From: Clostridiales bacterium
GTDB taxonomy: Bacteria; Bacillota; Clostridia; Caldicoprobacterales; Xylanivirgaceae
Length of the DNA: 39,220 nucleotides
Direction of reading: 5' to 3'
Assembly (NCBI GenBank): GCA_012799205.1
Contig: JAAZLT010000024.1
Location: forward strand, 1 to 39,220
Both the position numbers and the translations under genes were made by a program. Numbering within the stretch: position 1 is the first letter of the stretch; each line of letters opens with the position of its first letter. The notes below the pieces were generated by a model, which was not told where the DNA came from, searched no databases, and saw only the letters and a list, made by a program, of their open reading frames with translations. Below, piece by piece: positions 9,644 through 18,797 of the stretch.

Positions 9644-11038
9644 CTAACATGAATCCAATGCTTCTTCTCTCGTATGAACCATCCCTACATCCTCTGTAGG
9701 ATTTTTTCTTAGAGTTATAACATACCAGGTTGGAAGTATTAGGCCCCTTATTATACAGGTTATAGTAATACTCCACCACACTCCATCTAGTCCTAAGCGA
9801 GTAGATGATAGAATTAGTGCAATGGGTATTCTAAAGCTATTGGCCAATATACCTATAAAAGCCGGGGGCCTAGTTCTTCCTATTCCATTAAAGGCTCCAC
9901 CTGTAGCTATCTCAACAGCCATAAATAACTGGCATAATCCTAATATTCTCATATAGGAAATCCCAATCTTTAGAGCCTCTGCATCATCTGGAATAAATAA
10001 TTTAAATACAGGCTCTGCACCAAATATAAGTAGTAAGGTGGCAAGAACTCCTATAGTACCTACAATTATCATACCATTTCTATAACCCCTGCGAATACGT
10101 CCCCACTTTTTTGCACCGTAATTTTGGCCTACAAAGGCAGAGATAGCTGTGGAAAATCCGCCTGCTGTCATCCAAGAGATAGATTCTATCTGTGAACCCA
10201 CATTTTGAACCGCAACCGGCGTAGAGCCCCATTTTGCGATTATCCTAGCTAAAACCATACCTATAAAGGCAAAGAATGTAGTCTGAAATGCAGCTGGAGT
10301 ACCTAGGGTAAATATTCTCTTTATATATCTTCCTATGGGCATCCTAAAGACCTTAATATCTGTAAAAAGCTCTGACTTTTGTATACTTAACCTTATGAAT
10401 ATAATCGTCACTACTAACTGTGCAAGTATTGTGGCTAGCGCTGCCCCTTTTATGCCCATTTTCGGAAAAGGGCCAATGCCCATTATCATAAGAGGGTCTA
10501 GTATCATGTTTATTACAAGACCAATGGCATTTATTTTAAAAGGTGTACTACTATCACCAGAACCATTATATATCCCCGAAAATACAGGGTTTATAAAGTA
10601 AAATACTATGCCAAACGCGATTATAAAAAGATAATCTTCCGCCATTTTCACAACTTCTGGATCATCCAAATTGAAAAAACCTATTATTTGTCTTTTAAAT
10701 ATCATAAGGGAGAGTGAGTATATAATCCCAATTATAAGCACAATCTGTATTGAATGTGATACATAGTCCCTCGCAGATTTCATATCCCGTCTACCATAGG
10801 ATTGTGCAACTCCGACTTCTGCCCCTATTTTAGGTATAGTAAAAAGACCTGAGCCAAGCCATGTAAGAAAACCTGCAGCCCCTGCTGCTGCCACAGCCTC
10901 TGTGCTAAGCCTTCCAAGCCATATCATATCCATCATATTATATGCCATCTGAACAAAAGATGTAGCCATAATAGGAATAGCTAGCTTGAAAAGTGTAGTA
11001 GTTATATTCCCCTCTGTTAGTAATGTCTCCTGTTTCAT
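9644..11038 (-). CDS. MATE family efflux transporter
   Basis: 12-TM pattern; MAYNMMDMIWLGRLSTEAVAAAG, VAVQNVGSQIESISWM, GGAFNGIGRTRPPA. RBS GGAGG upstream. Confidence 0.93.
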   Translation of the reverse strand: MKQETLLTEGNITTTLFKLAIPIMATSFVQMAYNMMDMIWLGRLSTEAVAAAGAAGFLTWLGSGLFTIPKIGAEVGVAQSYGRRDMKSARDYVSHSIQIVLIIGIIYSLSLMIFKRQIIGFFNLDDPEVVKMAEDYLFIIAFGIVFYFINPVFSGIYNGSGDSSTPFKINAIGLVINMILDPLMIMGIGPFPKMGIKGAALATILAQLVVTIIFIRLSIQKSELFTDIKVFRMPIGRYIKRIFTLGTPAAFQTTFFAFIGMVLARIIAKWGSTPVAVQNVGSQIESISWMTAGGFSTAISAFVGQNYGAKKWGRIRRGYRNGMIIVGTIGVLATLLLIFGAEPVFKLFIPDDAEALKIGISYMRILGLCQLFMAVEIATGGAFNGIGRTRPPAFIGILANSFRIPIALILSSTRLGLDGVWWSITITCIIRGLILPTWYVITLRKNPTEDVGMVHTREEALDSC

Positions 11039-11083
11039 ATATTTCCTCCGTTATCTATCTGTATATAGTTTTCCTCGTGTCAT

Positions 11084-11695
11084 TTAGGGACTCAACGATT
11101 TTACCACAAGTTTATATGCTGAGTCCATAGCCTCCTCTAATTTTACATCTGGATAAAGAGTCCTTCGACTTATATATTGAGTAAATCCCATTATAGCACT
11201 ATTTATAACCATTGTCTTATAGTAATCACTTCCAGCAGGCTCTATAATCCCATCGGATATGCCTGTCTTTATTAAATGCATTATTACATCATTTGCCCTC
11301 CACATATATTCAGATATATCCCTACCGTCTTCCAAAAGATATTCATAAAATTCTTGTATACCCCTTGCAGACATAAGCATATTAAAAATAGATATATTGT
11401 TCTCTACACTTTCAACTACATTATATAGTGTTTCATAAAATTTTTCCTTAAAACCTGTCTTTGATTTAATTCGCATATAACCAGATTCTATTTCTTTAGA
11501 TAGGCCATATAATATGGCCTCAGATATAGCCTCTTCCTTAGAAGAGAAATAATCATATATAGTCCCTTTCCCTATATTAGCAGCTTTAGCAATATCTGAG
11601 ACCTTTATAAAATAGGGATTCGCACCTTCCCGAATTAGCCCTATAAGCCCCTCTATTATGGCTATCTCCTTTTTTGAATATGATATATTACCCAC
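11084..11695 (-). CDS. TetR/AcrR family transcriptional regulator
   Basis: N-terminal HTH: IKVSDIAKAANIGKGTIYDYFSSKEEAISEAI. GTG start 1 nt after the RND stop codon. Confidence 0.92.
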   Translation of the reverse strand: MGNISYSKKEIAIIEGLIGLIREGANPYFIKVSDIAKAANIGKGTIYDYFSSKEEAISEAILYGLSKEIESGYMRIKSKTGFKEKFYETLYNVVESVENNISIFNMLMSARGIQEFYEYLLEDGRDISEYMWRANDVIMHLIKTGISDGIIEPAGSDYYKTMVINSAIMGFTQYISRRTLYPDVKLEEAMDSAYKLVVKSLSP

Positions 11696-11696
11696 T

Positions 11697-14600
11697 TTAT
11701 TTCACCCCTTCTGAAGCTGGTTTATCTTTGTGAAACGCCAGATACATAACTGGTATCACTATAAGCGTCAAAATGGTTGCATATGTCAAACCTCCTATTA
11801 TCACTATTGCAAGAGGCTGAATCATCTCTGCCCCCATGCCAACTCCTATTGATGTGGTGGATAGCCCTAGGATCGTAGTTATAGCAGTCATTAATATGGG
11901 TTTTAGGCGTGTCTTTCCTGCCAAAATTAAAGCTTCTATAGTGTTAAGGCCATCAGCCCTTAGCTGGTTTGCAAAATCTACAAATACTATGCCGTTATTG
12001 ACCACAACTCCACCTAGTACGAGAAATCCTAGCATAGCTATAAGGCTTATTTCATTGCCAGTGAATACCAGTGCTGCCAATCCACCTGTAAAGGCCAGGG
12101 GGATGGTAAACATAACTATAAAGGGAGATAACAGAGACTGAAACTGTGCTACCATAATCAGATATATAAAGACTATTGCAAGCAGAAGCATCTTACTCAG
12201 ATCTAGCATTGATTCATCTATGAGCTCACTTTCTCCGGCAATCTCTACTTTATATCCATCTGGTATTTCAAAATCTCTGAGCTTTCTCTCAAATTCTCGA
12301 CTTACAAGGCCTATATTATGGTCTGCGTCAATGCCTGCAGTAACTGTCATATACCTTTCTTGTGAATCTCGTCTTATAGATGAAAGTCCTTCAGTTTCTA
12401 TAATCTCGGATATATCCTCTATTTTTATTGTTTCACCCTCTTGACTGTCCATATGCTCTAAGGAAGTTTCTATTTCAAGTTTTCCAATATCGTCTCTAGT
12501 TATAGATTTATTTTTTTCATCTAGTATTATTACTGGGTAATCCTTGTTTTGTATAGATAAAGTGGTGGCAGATCTATCCTTTGAAAGTATAGAATTTATA
12601 TGTGAAAACACCTGTGCTACAGTGAGACCTTTTTCCATGGCCTTTTCCTTATCTATGATAATTCTAACCTCTGTTAGATTGTCTTCTACACCATCAGACA
12701 CGTTGATAGTTCCATCTATCTGCTCTAACAGTTTGGCCACATCCGAAGATAGCCCACGGAGTGTATCCATATCTCTTCCCTTAATCAATACCTCCATACC
12801 TGATGAGCCCAACGATGATAAATCCATGGTAGATGTATTGATATTGATGGTGCAATCCAAGTCTGCTGTTACATTCTCAATTTGCCTACCTATCTCATCA
12901 TTAGATATAGTCTTATTTTCATCTAATAGTAGATAAAGCGACATGCTATTTCCCATAGAATTATTAGCTCCAAGCCCGCCCATTATACCACCTTGGAAGG
13001 CTCCTATAGTATCTACACCCCCTATATCCATGATTCTATCCATCACTTCATCAGACATGGAAGTAGTTTCTATGAATGTAGCCTCTTTAGGCATTTCTAT
13101 GGTTACATCCATTTGTGGTGCTTCCATATCCGGTATAAATGATGTACCCATGGATAATCCGCCATATACGCTTGCCCCTAATAAAATCACTACCAATATC
13201 ATTACAATTGCCTTATGACGTAAAGAAACTCTAAGCAATTTTTCATATATTTCTTTAATTTTATCAAATAAGGGCTCTTCCTTTTCGTCCACTTTCTTTA
13301 ACATATTGGCTCCCATGGTAGATACTAGCGTTAGAGCCACTAGAAGGCTGGCAAATAACGAGTAGGCTATAGTAAAACCCATGTCGGTGAATAATTGCCT
13401 TGACATCCCTTGTACAAATACTATGGGCAAAAATACACATGCAGTTGTCAAAGTCGATGCAAATATAGCCCCAGAAACCTCTCTTGCACCCTCTATAGCA
13501 GCGTCCCTGGCTGACATACCTTCCTGTCTCAATCTATATATATTCTCTATTACCACAATAGAATTATCTACTAACATTCCTACTCCTAAAGCTAGGCCCG
13601 ATAGTGAGATAATATTTATGGTAATACCTGTGAAATACATCATGGCTACTGCAAATATTATGCTTATTGGGATAGAGACAGCAATAATTATAGTAGGCTT
13701 AATATCTCTTAGAAATAATATCAGAACCAATATAGCTAATATTCCACCATATATTACATTCTTTATAACTGACTCAACTACCATATCGATATATATTCCC
13801 TGGTCCATTAGGTGAGTAACTGTAAGCCCTTCATGTTCCTCTGATAATTCCTCAGATTTATCCCTTATTCTTTTGGCTACATCTGCTGTGGAAAATGTGC
13901 TCTGCTTTTGAAAAACTAGCATTACCGCATCGTTGCCATTCACTTTTGCATATATGCCCTCAGAATTATCTTTAAAGGCTATATCTGCTACATCCTTTAA
14001 ATATATTTTCCCTATTGCATCTTCGCCAGTGTCAAAAAGTAATAAGTTTTTAATTTCATCTAAATCATCTACCTTATCTCCTACCTTTATTAGATAATCT
14101 GTGCCTTCTTCTGTAACATAGCCTGCCGGCATAGCAAAGTTCTGAGCAGTAAGTATACCCGAGATCATCTCTTGGGTTAATACACCATCCAAATTGGCCT
14201 TTTTGAATGCCTCATCCCTTGCCTTCTCAAATTCTTCGAGCTTTTCCTCTAGCGTCTCTTCGCCTTGCTGAAGTTTCTCGCCGGCCTTATCTAGCTCCCT
14301 TGACAGCAATAGCTTTCCTTCTAAAATTTCCCCTTCTTTTTTGCTTAATTCATTCTTTTGCGTTCTTAAAAAGGATTTTTGTTCTATCAGCTCTCTTTCT
14401 TTGCTTGATATTTCTTCAAGGCCCTTTTGTATTTCATCTTTACCTTGACTAATAATTTGTAGTCCATCATTTATTTCATCTTCAAGAGCTGTAAATTCTT
14501 CTAAATATCCTGCTACTTTCTGTTTCTCACCCTTGAATAAATTGCCCTCTATCTCCTCTAATGCTCTTTGAAATTCTTCTCTTTGATCATCGGGTAATCT

Positions 14601-15578
14601 AGCCAATAATTCGTCTAGTTCCCCTTCTAATTTAGCTTTATTGGATTCAAGTTCATCTCTAGTCTTATCAATAATATTTTCCTTTATTGAATCTAATATG
14701 GTCTTTATGCCTAGCAGCTCCTGTTCCTTAACAGTTATCTCATTTAATTTAGACTGCAATTCTCCCTTAGCATTCCTCAGCTCTAGCTCGCCCAGTAGGA
14801 TCTTAGATTCGCCGTCAGCCATCTCTTTCTTAGCATCCTCTATGGCCTTTTCCCCTTCTGCTAGCCTCTTAAATTGACTCTCTTCCTGTGAGGCTAATTT
14901 CGCCCTACCTTCTTCAATCTCTTCTCTGGCTTCTAATAATTGCTCCTCTGCCTCAGCTAATTCCTTATCTATTTCTTTTAACATCTTTCTATTTAATTCT
15001 TCAATCTTTTCAGAATTAATGGAAACTTCAACGTGTTCTCGTAAGAGTCCTTGACCTGATACAGAGGCAACTCCACTTATACTTTCAAATTCCGGAATTA
15101 TTCTCTCTTCTATCAAATGTGAAATTTCTATTATATCCATGCCCTCTACATCTACAGATGAGGTCATAACTGGTAACATGTCAGGGTTTAGTCTCACTAC
15201 CATAGGGGCACTTATACTATCATCCCATGCAGGCTTTACAAGATCTAGCATACTATTTATTTCTATGGTGGCTGAATCCATATTTGTATCGTTATTATAT
15301 TCTAATACGACAATGGATGAATTCTCCATTGAGATAGAACTTACATTTTTTATATTACTTGTGGTCGCCAGCACCTGTTCTAATGGCCTTGTCACAATCA
15401 TCTCTACTTCTTCCGGACTGGCACCTGGATAAGTAGTTGATATAACCACGTATGGTAGATCTATACTGGGAAGTAAATCTGTCTGTAGGTTTAAAAACGA
15501 TATGGTTCCTAATATGAGCACTATTATAACAGCTACAACTATGGTATATGGTCTCTTTACACTGAAACTTGGTAACAT
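11697..15578 (-). CDS. RND efflux permease (AcrB/SwrC-like) with a large coiled-coil insertion
   Basis: FLNLQTDLLPSIDLPYVVISTTYPGASPEEVE, GLALGVGMLVDNSIVVIENIYR, FLVLGGVVVNNGIVFVDF. Residues ~191-462 form a charged heptad-rich insert. RBS TAGGAGG. Confidence 0.94.
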   Translation of the reverse strand: MLPSFSVKRPYTIVVAVIIVLILGTISFLNLQTDLLPSIDLPYVVISTTYPGASPEEVEMIVTRPLEQVLATTSNIKNVSSISMENSSIVVLEYNNDTNMDSATIEINSMLDLVKPAWDDSISAPMVVRLNPDMLPVMTSSVDVEGMDIIEISHLIEERIIPEFESISGVASVSGQGLLREHVEVSINSEKIEELNRKMLKEIDKELAEAEEQLLEAREEIEEGRAKLASQEESQFKRLAEGEKAIEDAKKEMADGESKILLGELELRNAKGELQSKLNEITVKEQELLGIKTILDSIKENIIDKTRDELESNKAKLEGELDELLARLPDDQREEFQRALEEIEGNLFKGEKQKVAGYLEEFTALEDEINDGLQIISQGKDEIQKGLEEISSKERELIEQKSFLRTQKNELSKKEGEILEGKLLLSRELDKAGEKLQQGEETLEEKLEEFEKARDEAFKKANLDGVLTQEMISGILTAQNFAMPAGYVTEEGTDYLIKVGDKVDDLDEIKNLLLFDTGEDAIGKIYLKDVADIAFKDNSEGIYAKVNGNDAVMLVFQKQSTFSTADVAKRIRDKSEELSEEHEGLTVTHLMDQGIYIDMVVESVIKNVIYGGILAILVLILFLRDIKPTIIIAVSIPISIIFAVAMMYFTGITINIISLSGLALGVGMLVDNSIVVIENIYRLRQEGMSARDAAIEGAREVSGAIFASTLTTACVFLPIVFVQGMSRQLFTDMGFTIAYSLFASLLVALTLVSTMGANMLKKVDEKEEPLFDKIKEIYEKLLRVSLRHKAIVMILVVILLGASVYGGLSMGTSFIPDMEAPQMDVTIEMPKEATFIETTSMSDEVMDRIMDIGGVDTIGAFQGGIMGGLGANNSMGNSMSLYLLLDENKTISNDEIGRQIENVTADLDCTININTSTMDLSSLGSSGMEVLIKGRDMDTLRGLSSDVAKLLEQIDGTINVSDGVEDNLTEVRIIIDKEKAMEKGLTVAQVFSHINSILSKDRSATTLSIQNKDYPVIILDEKNKSITRDDIGKLEIETSLEHMDSQEGETIKIEDISEIIETEGLSSIRRDSQERYMTVTAGIDADHNIGLVSREFERKLRDFEIPDGYKVEIAGESELIDESMLDLSKMLLLAIVFIYLIMVAQFQSLLSPFIVMFTIPLAFTGGLAALVFTGNEISLIAMLGFLVLGGVVVNNGIVFVDFANQLRADGLNTIEALILAGKTRLKPILMTAITTILGLSTTSIGVGMGAEMIQPLAIVIIGGLTYATILTLIVIPVMYLAFHKDKPASEGVK

Positions 15579-15607
15579 TTACAATCCTCCTAATCGATTC
15601 CCTCTCA

Positions 15608-15627
15608 ATGACCGACTGGTCGGTCAT
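15608..15627. promoter_or_regulatory. Putative TetR-family operator palindrome
   Basis: ATGACCGAC-TG-GTCGGTCAT: two perfect 9-nt inverted arms, placed just downstream of the -10 of the promoter at 15636-15664. Confidence 0.8.
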
Positions 15628-15635
15628 ATTAATAT

Positions 15636-15664
15636 ATTATAAAGACTCAACCCCTCAATGTCAA
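15636..15664 (-). promoter_or_regulatory. Perfect-consensus sigma-A promoter for the RND-TetR-MATE operon
   Basis: Minus strand TTGACA (15664-15659), 17-nt spacer, TATAAT (15641-15636). Confidence 0.85.
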
Positions 15665-15722
15665 CAGAAAGTTGAGTCGGCTAAAGCCTTTATAAGCAAT
15701 AACAATCCCAATCTATTTAAAA

Positions 15723-17060
15723 TTAATCCTCATAATCTTTATAAATCTCTAAGACCTTGTTGCCTAAAAATAATAGGGCAATAAGGTTTGGAAATATCAT
15801 TATCCCATTAAAAAAATCAGATAGTTCCCACATAAGCGGAACCTTAACAAAGGAGCCTAATAGTATAAATGCTATTACAATTATTCGATAGGGTAGCAGC
15901 CCTCGTTTACCAAATACATAGTGGATATTGGATTCACCAAAGTAATACCAGGCAATTATAGTAGAGAATGCAAACAATAGTAGGGCTATAGCAATAAAAC
16001 TATTTCCGAATGATCCAAATGCTCTGGTAAACGCCTCCTGGAGCAGTTGTATTCCCTCTAATTTAACACCCGTTTCATCAATGCAGCCGGTAGTAAGTAT
16101 GGTGAATACCGTTAGAGTCAGCACTATAAAGGTATCAAAAAATACGCTAAATATGGCCACAAAACCCTGTTGGGCAGGATGGTCAACTCTTGCCACGGCA
16201 TGGGCATGGGGAGTTGAACCCATTCCAGCTTCATTAGAGAAAAGTCCCCTTGCTATTCCATAGCGCACTGCCTGCTTTACCCCTACACCTATCAGCCCGC
16301 CGGTGGCAGCCCTAGGATTAAAAGCACCTTGAAAGATCATTTTAAAGGCTGGAATTATATTATAATGATATTTTATAAGTATTATTACACTACCCATTAA
16401 ATATATAATTGCCATAATGGGAACAACCTTTTCTATAAAGGAGGTTATTCTACCTATACCCCCCATAAAAATAAATGCTGCCATAATAGCCAATATAAAT
16501 CCAATTATATATGTAGGGATTTGAAAGGCTGCATTAAATGCCTCTGCTATTGAGTTTGATTGAACCGCATTGCCTATAAATCCTAGGGCTATAATGATAG
16601 ATATTGAGAAGAATATGGCTAAACCTCTACTACCAATTCCCTTATGTATATAATATGAAGGCCCGCCTATCCTCTGCCCCCCTTCGTCATAGCCTTTGAA
16701 CTTCTGCGCTAAAACTGCTTCGGCGAATATAGTAGCCATACCAAATAATCCTGCTATCCACATCCAAAAAATTGCCCCTGGCCCGCCAGATAATATTGCT
16801 GTGGCCGCTCCGGCCATATTACCTGTGCCCACTTGTGCGGCAATTGCGGTACTCATAGCTTGGTAAGAACTCATGCCTTCCTTTCCTGCCCGCTCTCCTG
16901 AAAACTTAAAGTCGCTAAATAGCTGTCTAAATCCTCGGGGGAATCCTTTAACCTGAATATCTTTCAATTTGAAAGTGTAATAGATGCCAGTACCACATAA
17001 TAGGAATATCAAAATATTATCCCACAATATAATATTTAAACTCTCTATAAAGCTTAGCAT
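15723..17060 (-). CDS. Sodium:alanine/glycine symporter (AGCS family)
   Basis: AIAAQVGTGNMAGAATAILSGGPGAIFWMWIAGLFGMATIFAEAVLAQKF and GIARGLFSNEAGMGSTPHAHA are AGCS signatures. Confidence 0.95.
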   Translation of the reverse strand: MLSFIESLNIILWDNILIFLLCGTGIYYTFKLKDIQVKGFPRGFRQLFSDFKFSGERAGKEGMSSYQAMSTAIAAQVGTGNMAGAATAILSGGPGAIFWMWIAGLFGMATIFAEAVLAQKFKGYDEGGQRIGGPSYYIHKGIGSRGLAIFFSISIIIALGFIGNAVQSNSIAEAFNAAFQIPTYIIGFILAIMAAFIFMGGIGRITSFIEKVVPIMAIIYLMGSVIILIKYHYNIIPAFKMIFQGAFNPRAATGGLIGVGVKQAVRYGIARGLFSNEAGMGSTPHAHAVARVDHPAQQGFVAIFSVFFDTFIVLTLTVFTILTTGCIDETGVKLEGIQLLQEAFTRAFGSFGNSFIAIALLLFAFSTIIAWYYFGESNIHYVFGKRGLLPYRIIVIAFILLGSFVKVPLMWELSDFFNGIMIFPNLIALLFLGNKVLEIYKDYED

Positions 17061-17211
17061 ATAGACATAACTCCTTTACATAGCTTTGTCGAATACTTGT
17101 TGTTTAGTATATAGATGTTTGTGTTCAATTTATTAAACCCTAGTGTCAATTATATAAGCCGACCCTTTTTATGTCAAGTGGCCAACCTTCAAGCATAATG
17201 CACAAATTTTG

Positions 17212-17241
17212 AGCCAAGGAAGAATATTTTCTCCCCTGGCT
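17212..17241. terminator. Strong hairpin downstream of the M20/micro-ORF set (possible terminator, no clear T-run)
   Basis: Minus strand AGCCAGGGGAGAA-AATA-TTCTTCCTTGGCT: 13-bp stem with two G.U pairs if read as RNA. Confidence 0.45.
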
Positions 17242-17245
17242 ACAT

Positions 17246-17371
17246 TTATAAATTATTTTCCTTATTCTTTTCAGCTTGTTCCTTATAATATCTTTCCCCA
17301 TCAAGTTCCATTTGTATGGCAAATTCTATAGATTTCTTATTTGTACCCCTTTTTCTATATTTGTTAGGCAT
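17246..17371 (-). CDS. 41-aa micro-ORF resembling the first helix of a ferritin-like/rubrerythrin domain
   Basis: MPNKYRKRGTNKKSIEFAIQMELDGERYYKEQAEKNKENNL. Its ATG overlaps the M20 stop (ATGCCTAA). Below the ORF-track length cutoff. Confidence 0.45.
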   Translation of the reverse strand: MPNKYRKRGTNKKSIEFAIQMELDGERYYKEQAEKNKENNL

Positions 17372-18491
17372 TTTTAGCAATTTCAGCGATAATACCCTTG
17401 ACCAGCTCTATTCTAGGCTCTACGGAATCTAACAATATATATTCATCCACACTATGTCCTTTCCCACCTATAGGCCCAAGCCCATCTATAGATGGAATCC
17501 CCAAGGCTGCTGTAAAGTTTGCATCAGATCCTCCACCAGAAGATGCCCATTTTATACTCATACCTAAGTTCTTTCCCACTCTTCCCACCATTTTGCACAA
17601 TTCTAATGTCTCTTTAGATGGAGTCATTGGTGGGCGACCTAGCCCTCCGGTCACTTCTACCTCTATTCCCTCAACTTTAGGGTTTTGTAATAAGTATTGT
17701 ATTTTATCTTCTATCCTACTTACTTCCTTCATATCAGTTACTCTATAATCTATACTAGCAAATGCACTATCTGGAACTACATTTGTGGCTATCCCCCCCA
17801 TAACAGTCCCAATATTAACAGTTGTCCCGACATCATAATCCGTCAAATCGTTTAAACGCTCTATCCAATATCCTAATTCTACAATAGCATTTATTCCTTC
17901 CTCATGAGCAGTACCGGCATGGGAGGCCCTTCCTTTGAATGTAATATCATATCCTCCCACACCTTTTCTCTCTGATACCAATGCACCGTTGACCCTACCC
18001 GCTTCCAATACAAGCACATATTTACTCTTTAGCGCAAGTTTCTCCAACCAAACCCTAGAATATTTGGACCCTATCTCCTCATCACTGTTTTGTGCTATGC
18101 ATATAGAGATATCAGTCACCTTTTTATTTAATTCCTTCATAGCATAATATGCAGAAAGCAGCCCCGATTTCATATCTATAACACCAGGGCCATAGCCATA
18201 GTTTCCCTCTCTTTTAAAAGGTCTCTTTCGTACCGTTCCCTCTGGAAATACGGTATCCATATGACCTATTAGTAATACATCATAATTATCCCTCTTACCG
18301 TTTGTAATCTCTAAGCAATCCCCTACTGAATCGTCAAAGCGATGTCTTTTGACATTCCAATTTATACTATTGTATTTTTCTTCAAACAAATCAGCAATCC
18401 TATTTACCCCTTCAATATTTGAAGTTCCGCTATCTATATTGACAAGCTCTTCTAATTCTTTTATGTAGTCTTCTATATCGAATTTATTCAT
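17364..18491 (-). CDS. M20 family metallopeptidase (glutamate carboxypeptidase/CPG2-like)
   Basis: LLIGHMDTVFPEGTV, GPGVIDMKSGL, NSDEEIGS, ASSGGGSDANFTAALGIPSIDGLGPIGGKGHSVDEY. Start refined to MNKFD; its ATG overlaps the stop of the upstream ORF (ATGAATAA). Confidence 0.92.
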   Translation of the reverse strand: MNKFDIEDYIKELEELVNIDSGTSNIEGVNRIADLFEEKYNSINWNVKRHRFDDSVGDCLEITNGKRDNYDVLLIGHMDTVFPEGTVRKRPFKREGNYGYGPGVIDMKSGLLSAYYAMKELNKKVTDISICIAQNSDEEIGSKYSRVWLEKLALKSKYVLVLEAGRVNGALVSERKGVGGYDITFKGRASHAGTAHEEGINAIVELGYWIERLNDLTDYDVGTTVNIGTVMGGIATNVVPDSAFASIDYRVTDMKEVSRIEDKIQYLLQNPKVEGIEVEVTGGLGRPPMTPSKETLELCKMVGRVGKNLGMSIKWASSGGGSDANFTAALGIPSIDGLGPIGGKGHSVDEYILLDSVEPRIELVKGIIAEIAKNA

Positions 18492-18726
18492 CGCTATTGT
18501 CCCCTCTTTGTTGCCTCTTTTTTTTATAATCACCAACAAAATCTAATGTAATAGATATTAATAGCAGTATAATACCTGCGTACATTATATATCTATTGTC
18601 CTCTATAGGGCAAACTCCCGGTGGAAGCCCTCTTCTATCCATGAAACTCTTTACTAGTCCGAATATAGCTACTGCTACTCCAGCATAAAATGTGTATTTA
18701 CCAATCCTATCTATATACTCTTTCAC
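18484..18726 (-). CDS. Small two-TM membrane protein of unknown function
   Basis: 80 aa, GTG start, GAGGGGGG upstream; two hydrophobic segments (YTFYAGVAVAIFGLV and YIMYAGIILLLISITLDFVG). 8-nt overlap with the M20 start. Confidence 0.65.
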   Translation of the reverse strand: MKEYIDRIGKYTFYAGVAVAIFGLVKSFMDRRGLPPGVCPIEDNRYIMYAGIILLLISITLDFVGDYKKKRQQRGDNSDE

Positions 18727-18758
18727 AAGGCTAGCCCCCCTCTTTAAGATATATTAAA

Positions 18759-18785
18759 GGGCATCCATAGATCTTATAGATGCCC
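18759..18785 (-). terminator. Hairpin between the TM-helix protein and the small membrane protein gene
   Basis: GGGCATC ... GATGCCC inverted repeat, followed on the minus strand by TTTAATATAT. Confidence 0.6.
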
Positions 18786-18797
18786 GGTTAATATAAT

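Noticed and set aside
11836-15432. Series of + strand ORFs (11836-12141, 12220-12444, 12544-12936, 12943-13218, 13381-13815, 14207-14452, 14641-14877, 15139-15432)
   Set aside because: All lie antisense to the well-supported RND gene, with low-complexity Ser/Ile/Pro-rich translations and no motifs; they are shadow ORFs.
15355-15627. 90-aa minus ORF spanning the operator and start of the RND gene
   Set aside because: Overlaps the promoter/operator and the RND start in another frame; no plausible protein features.
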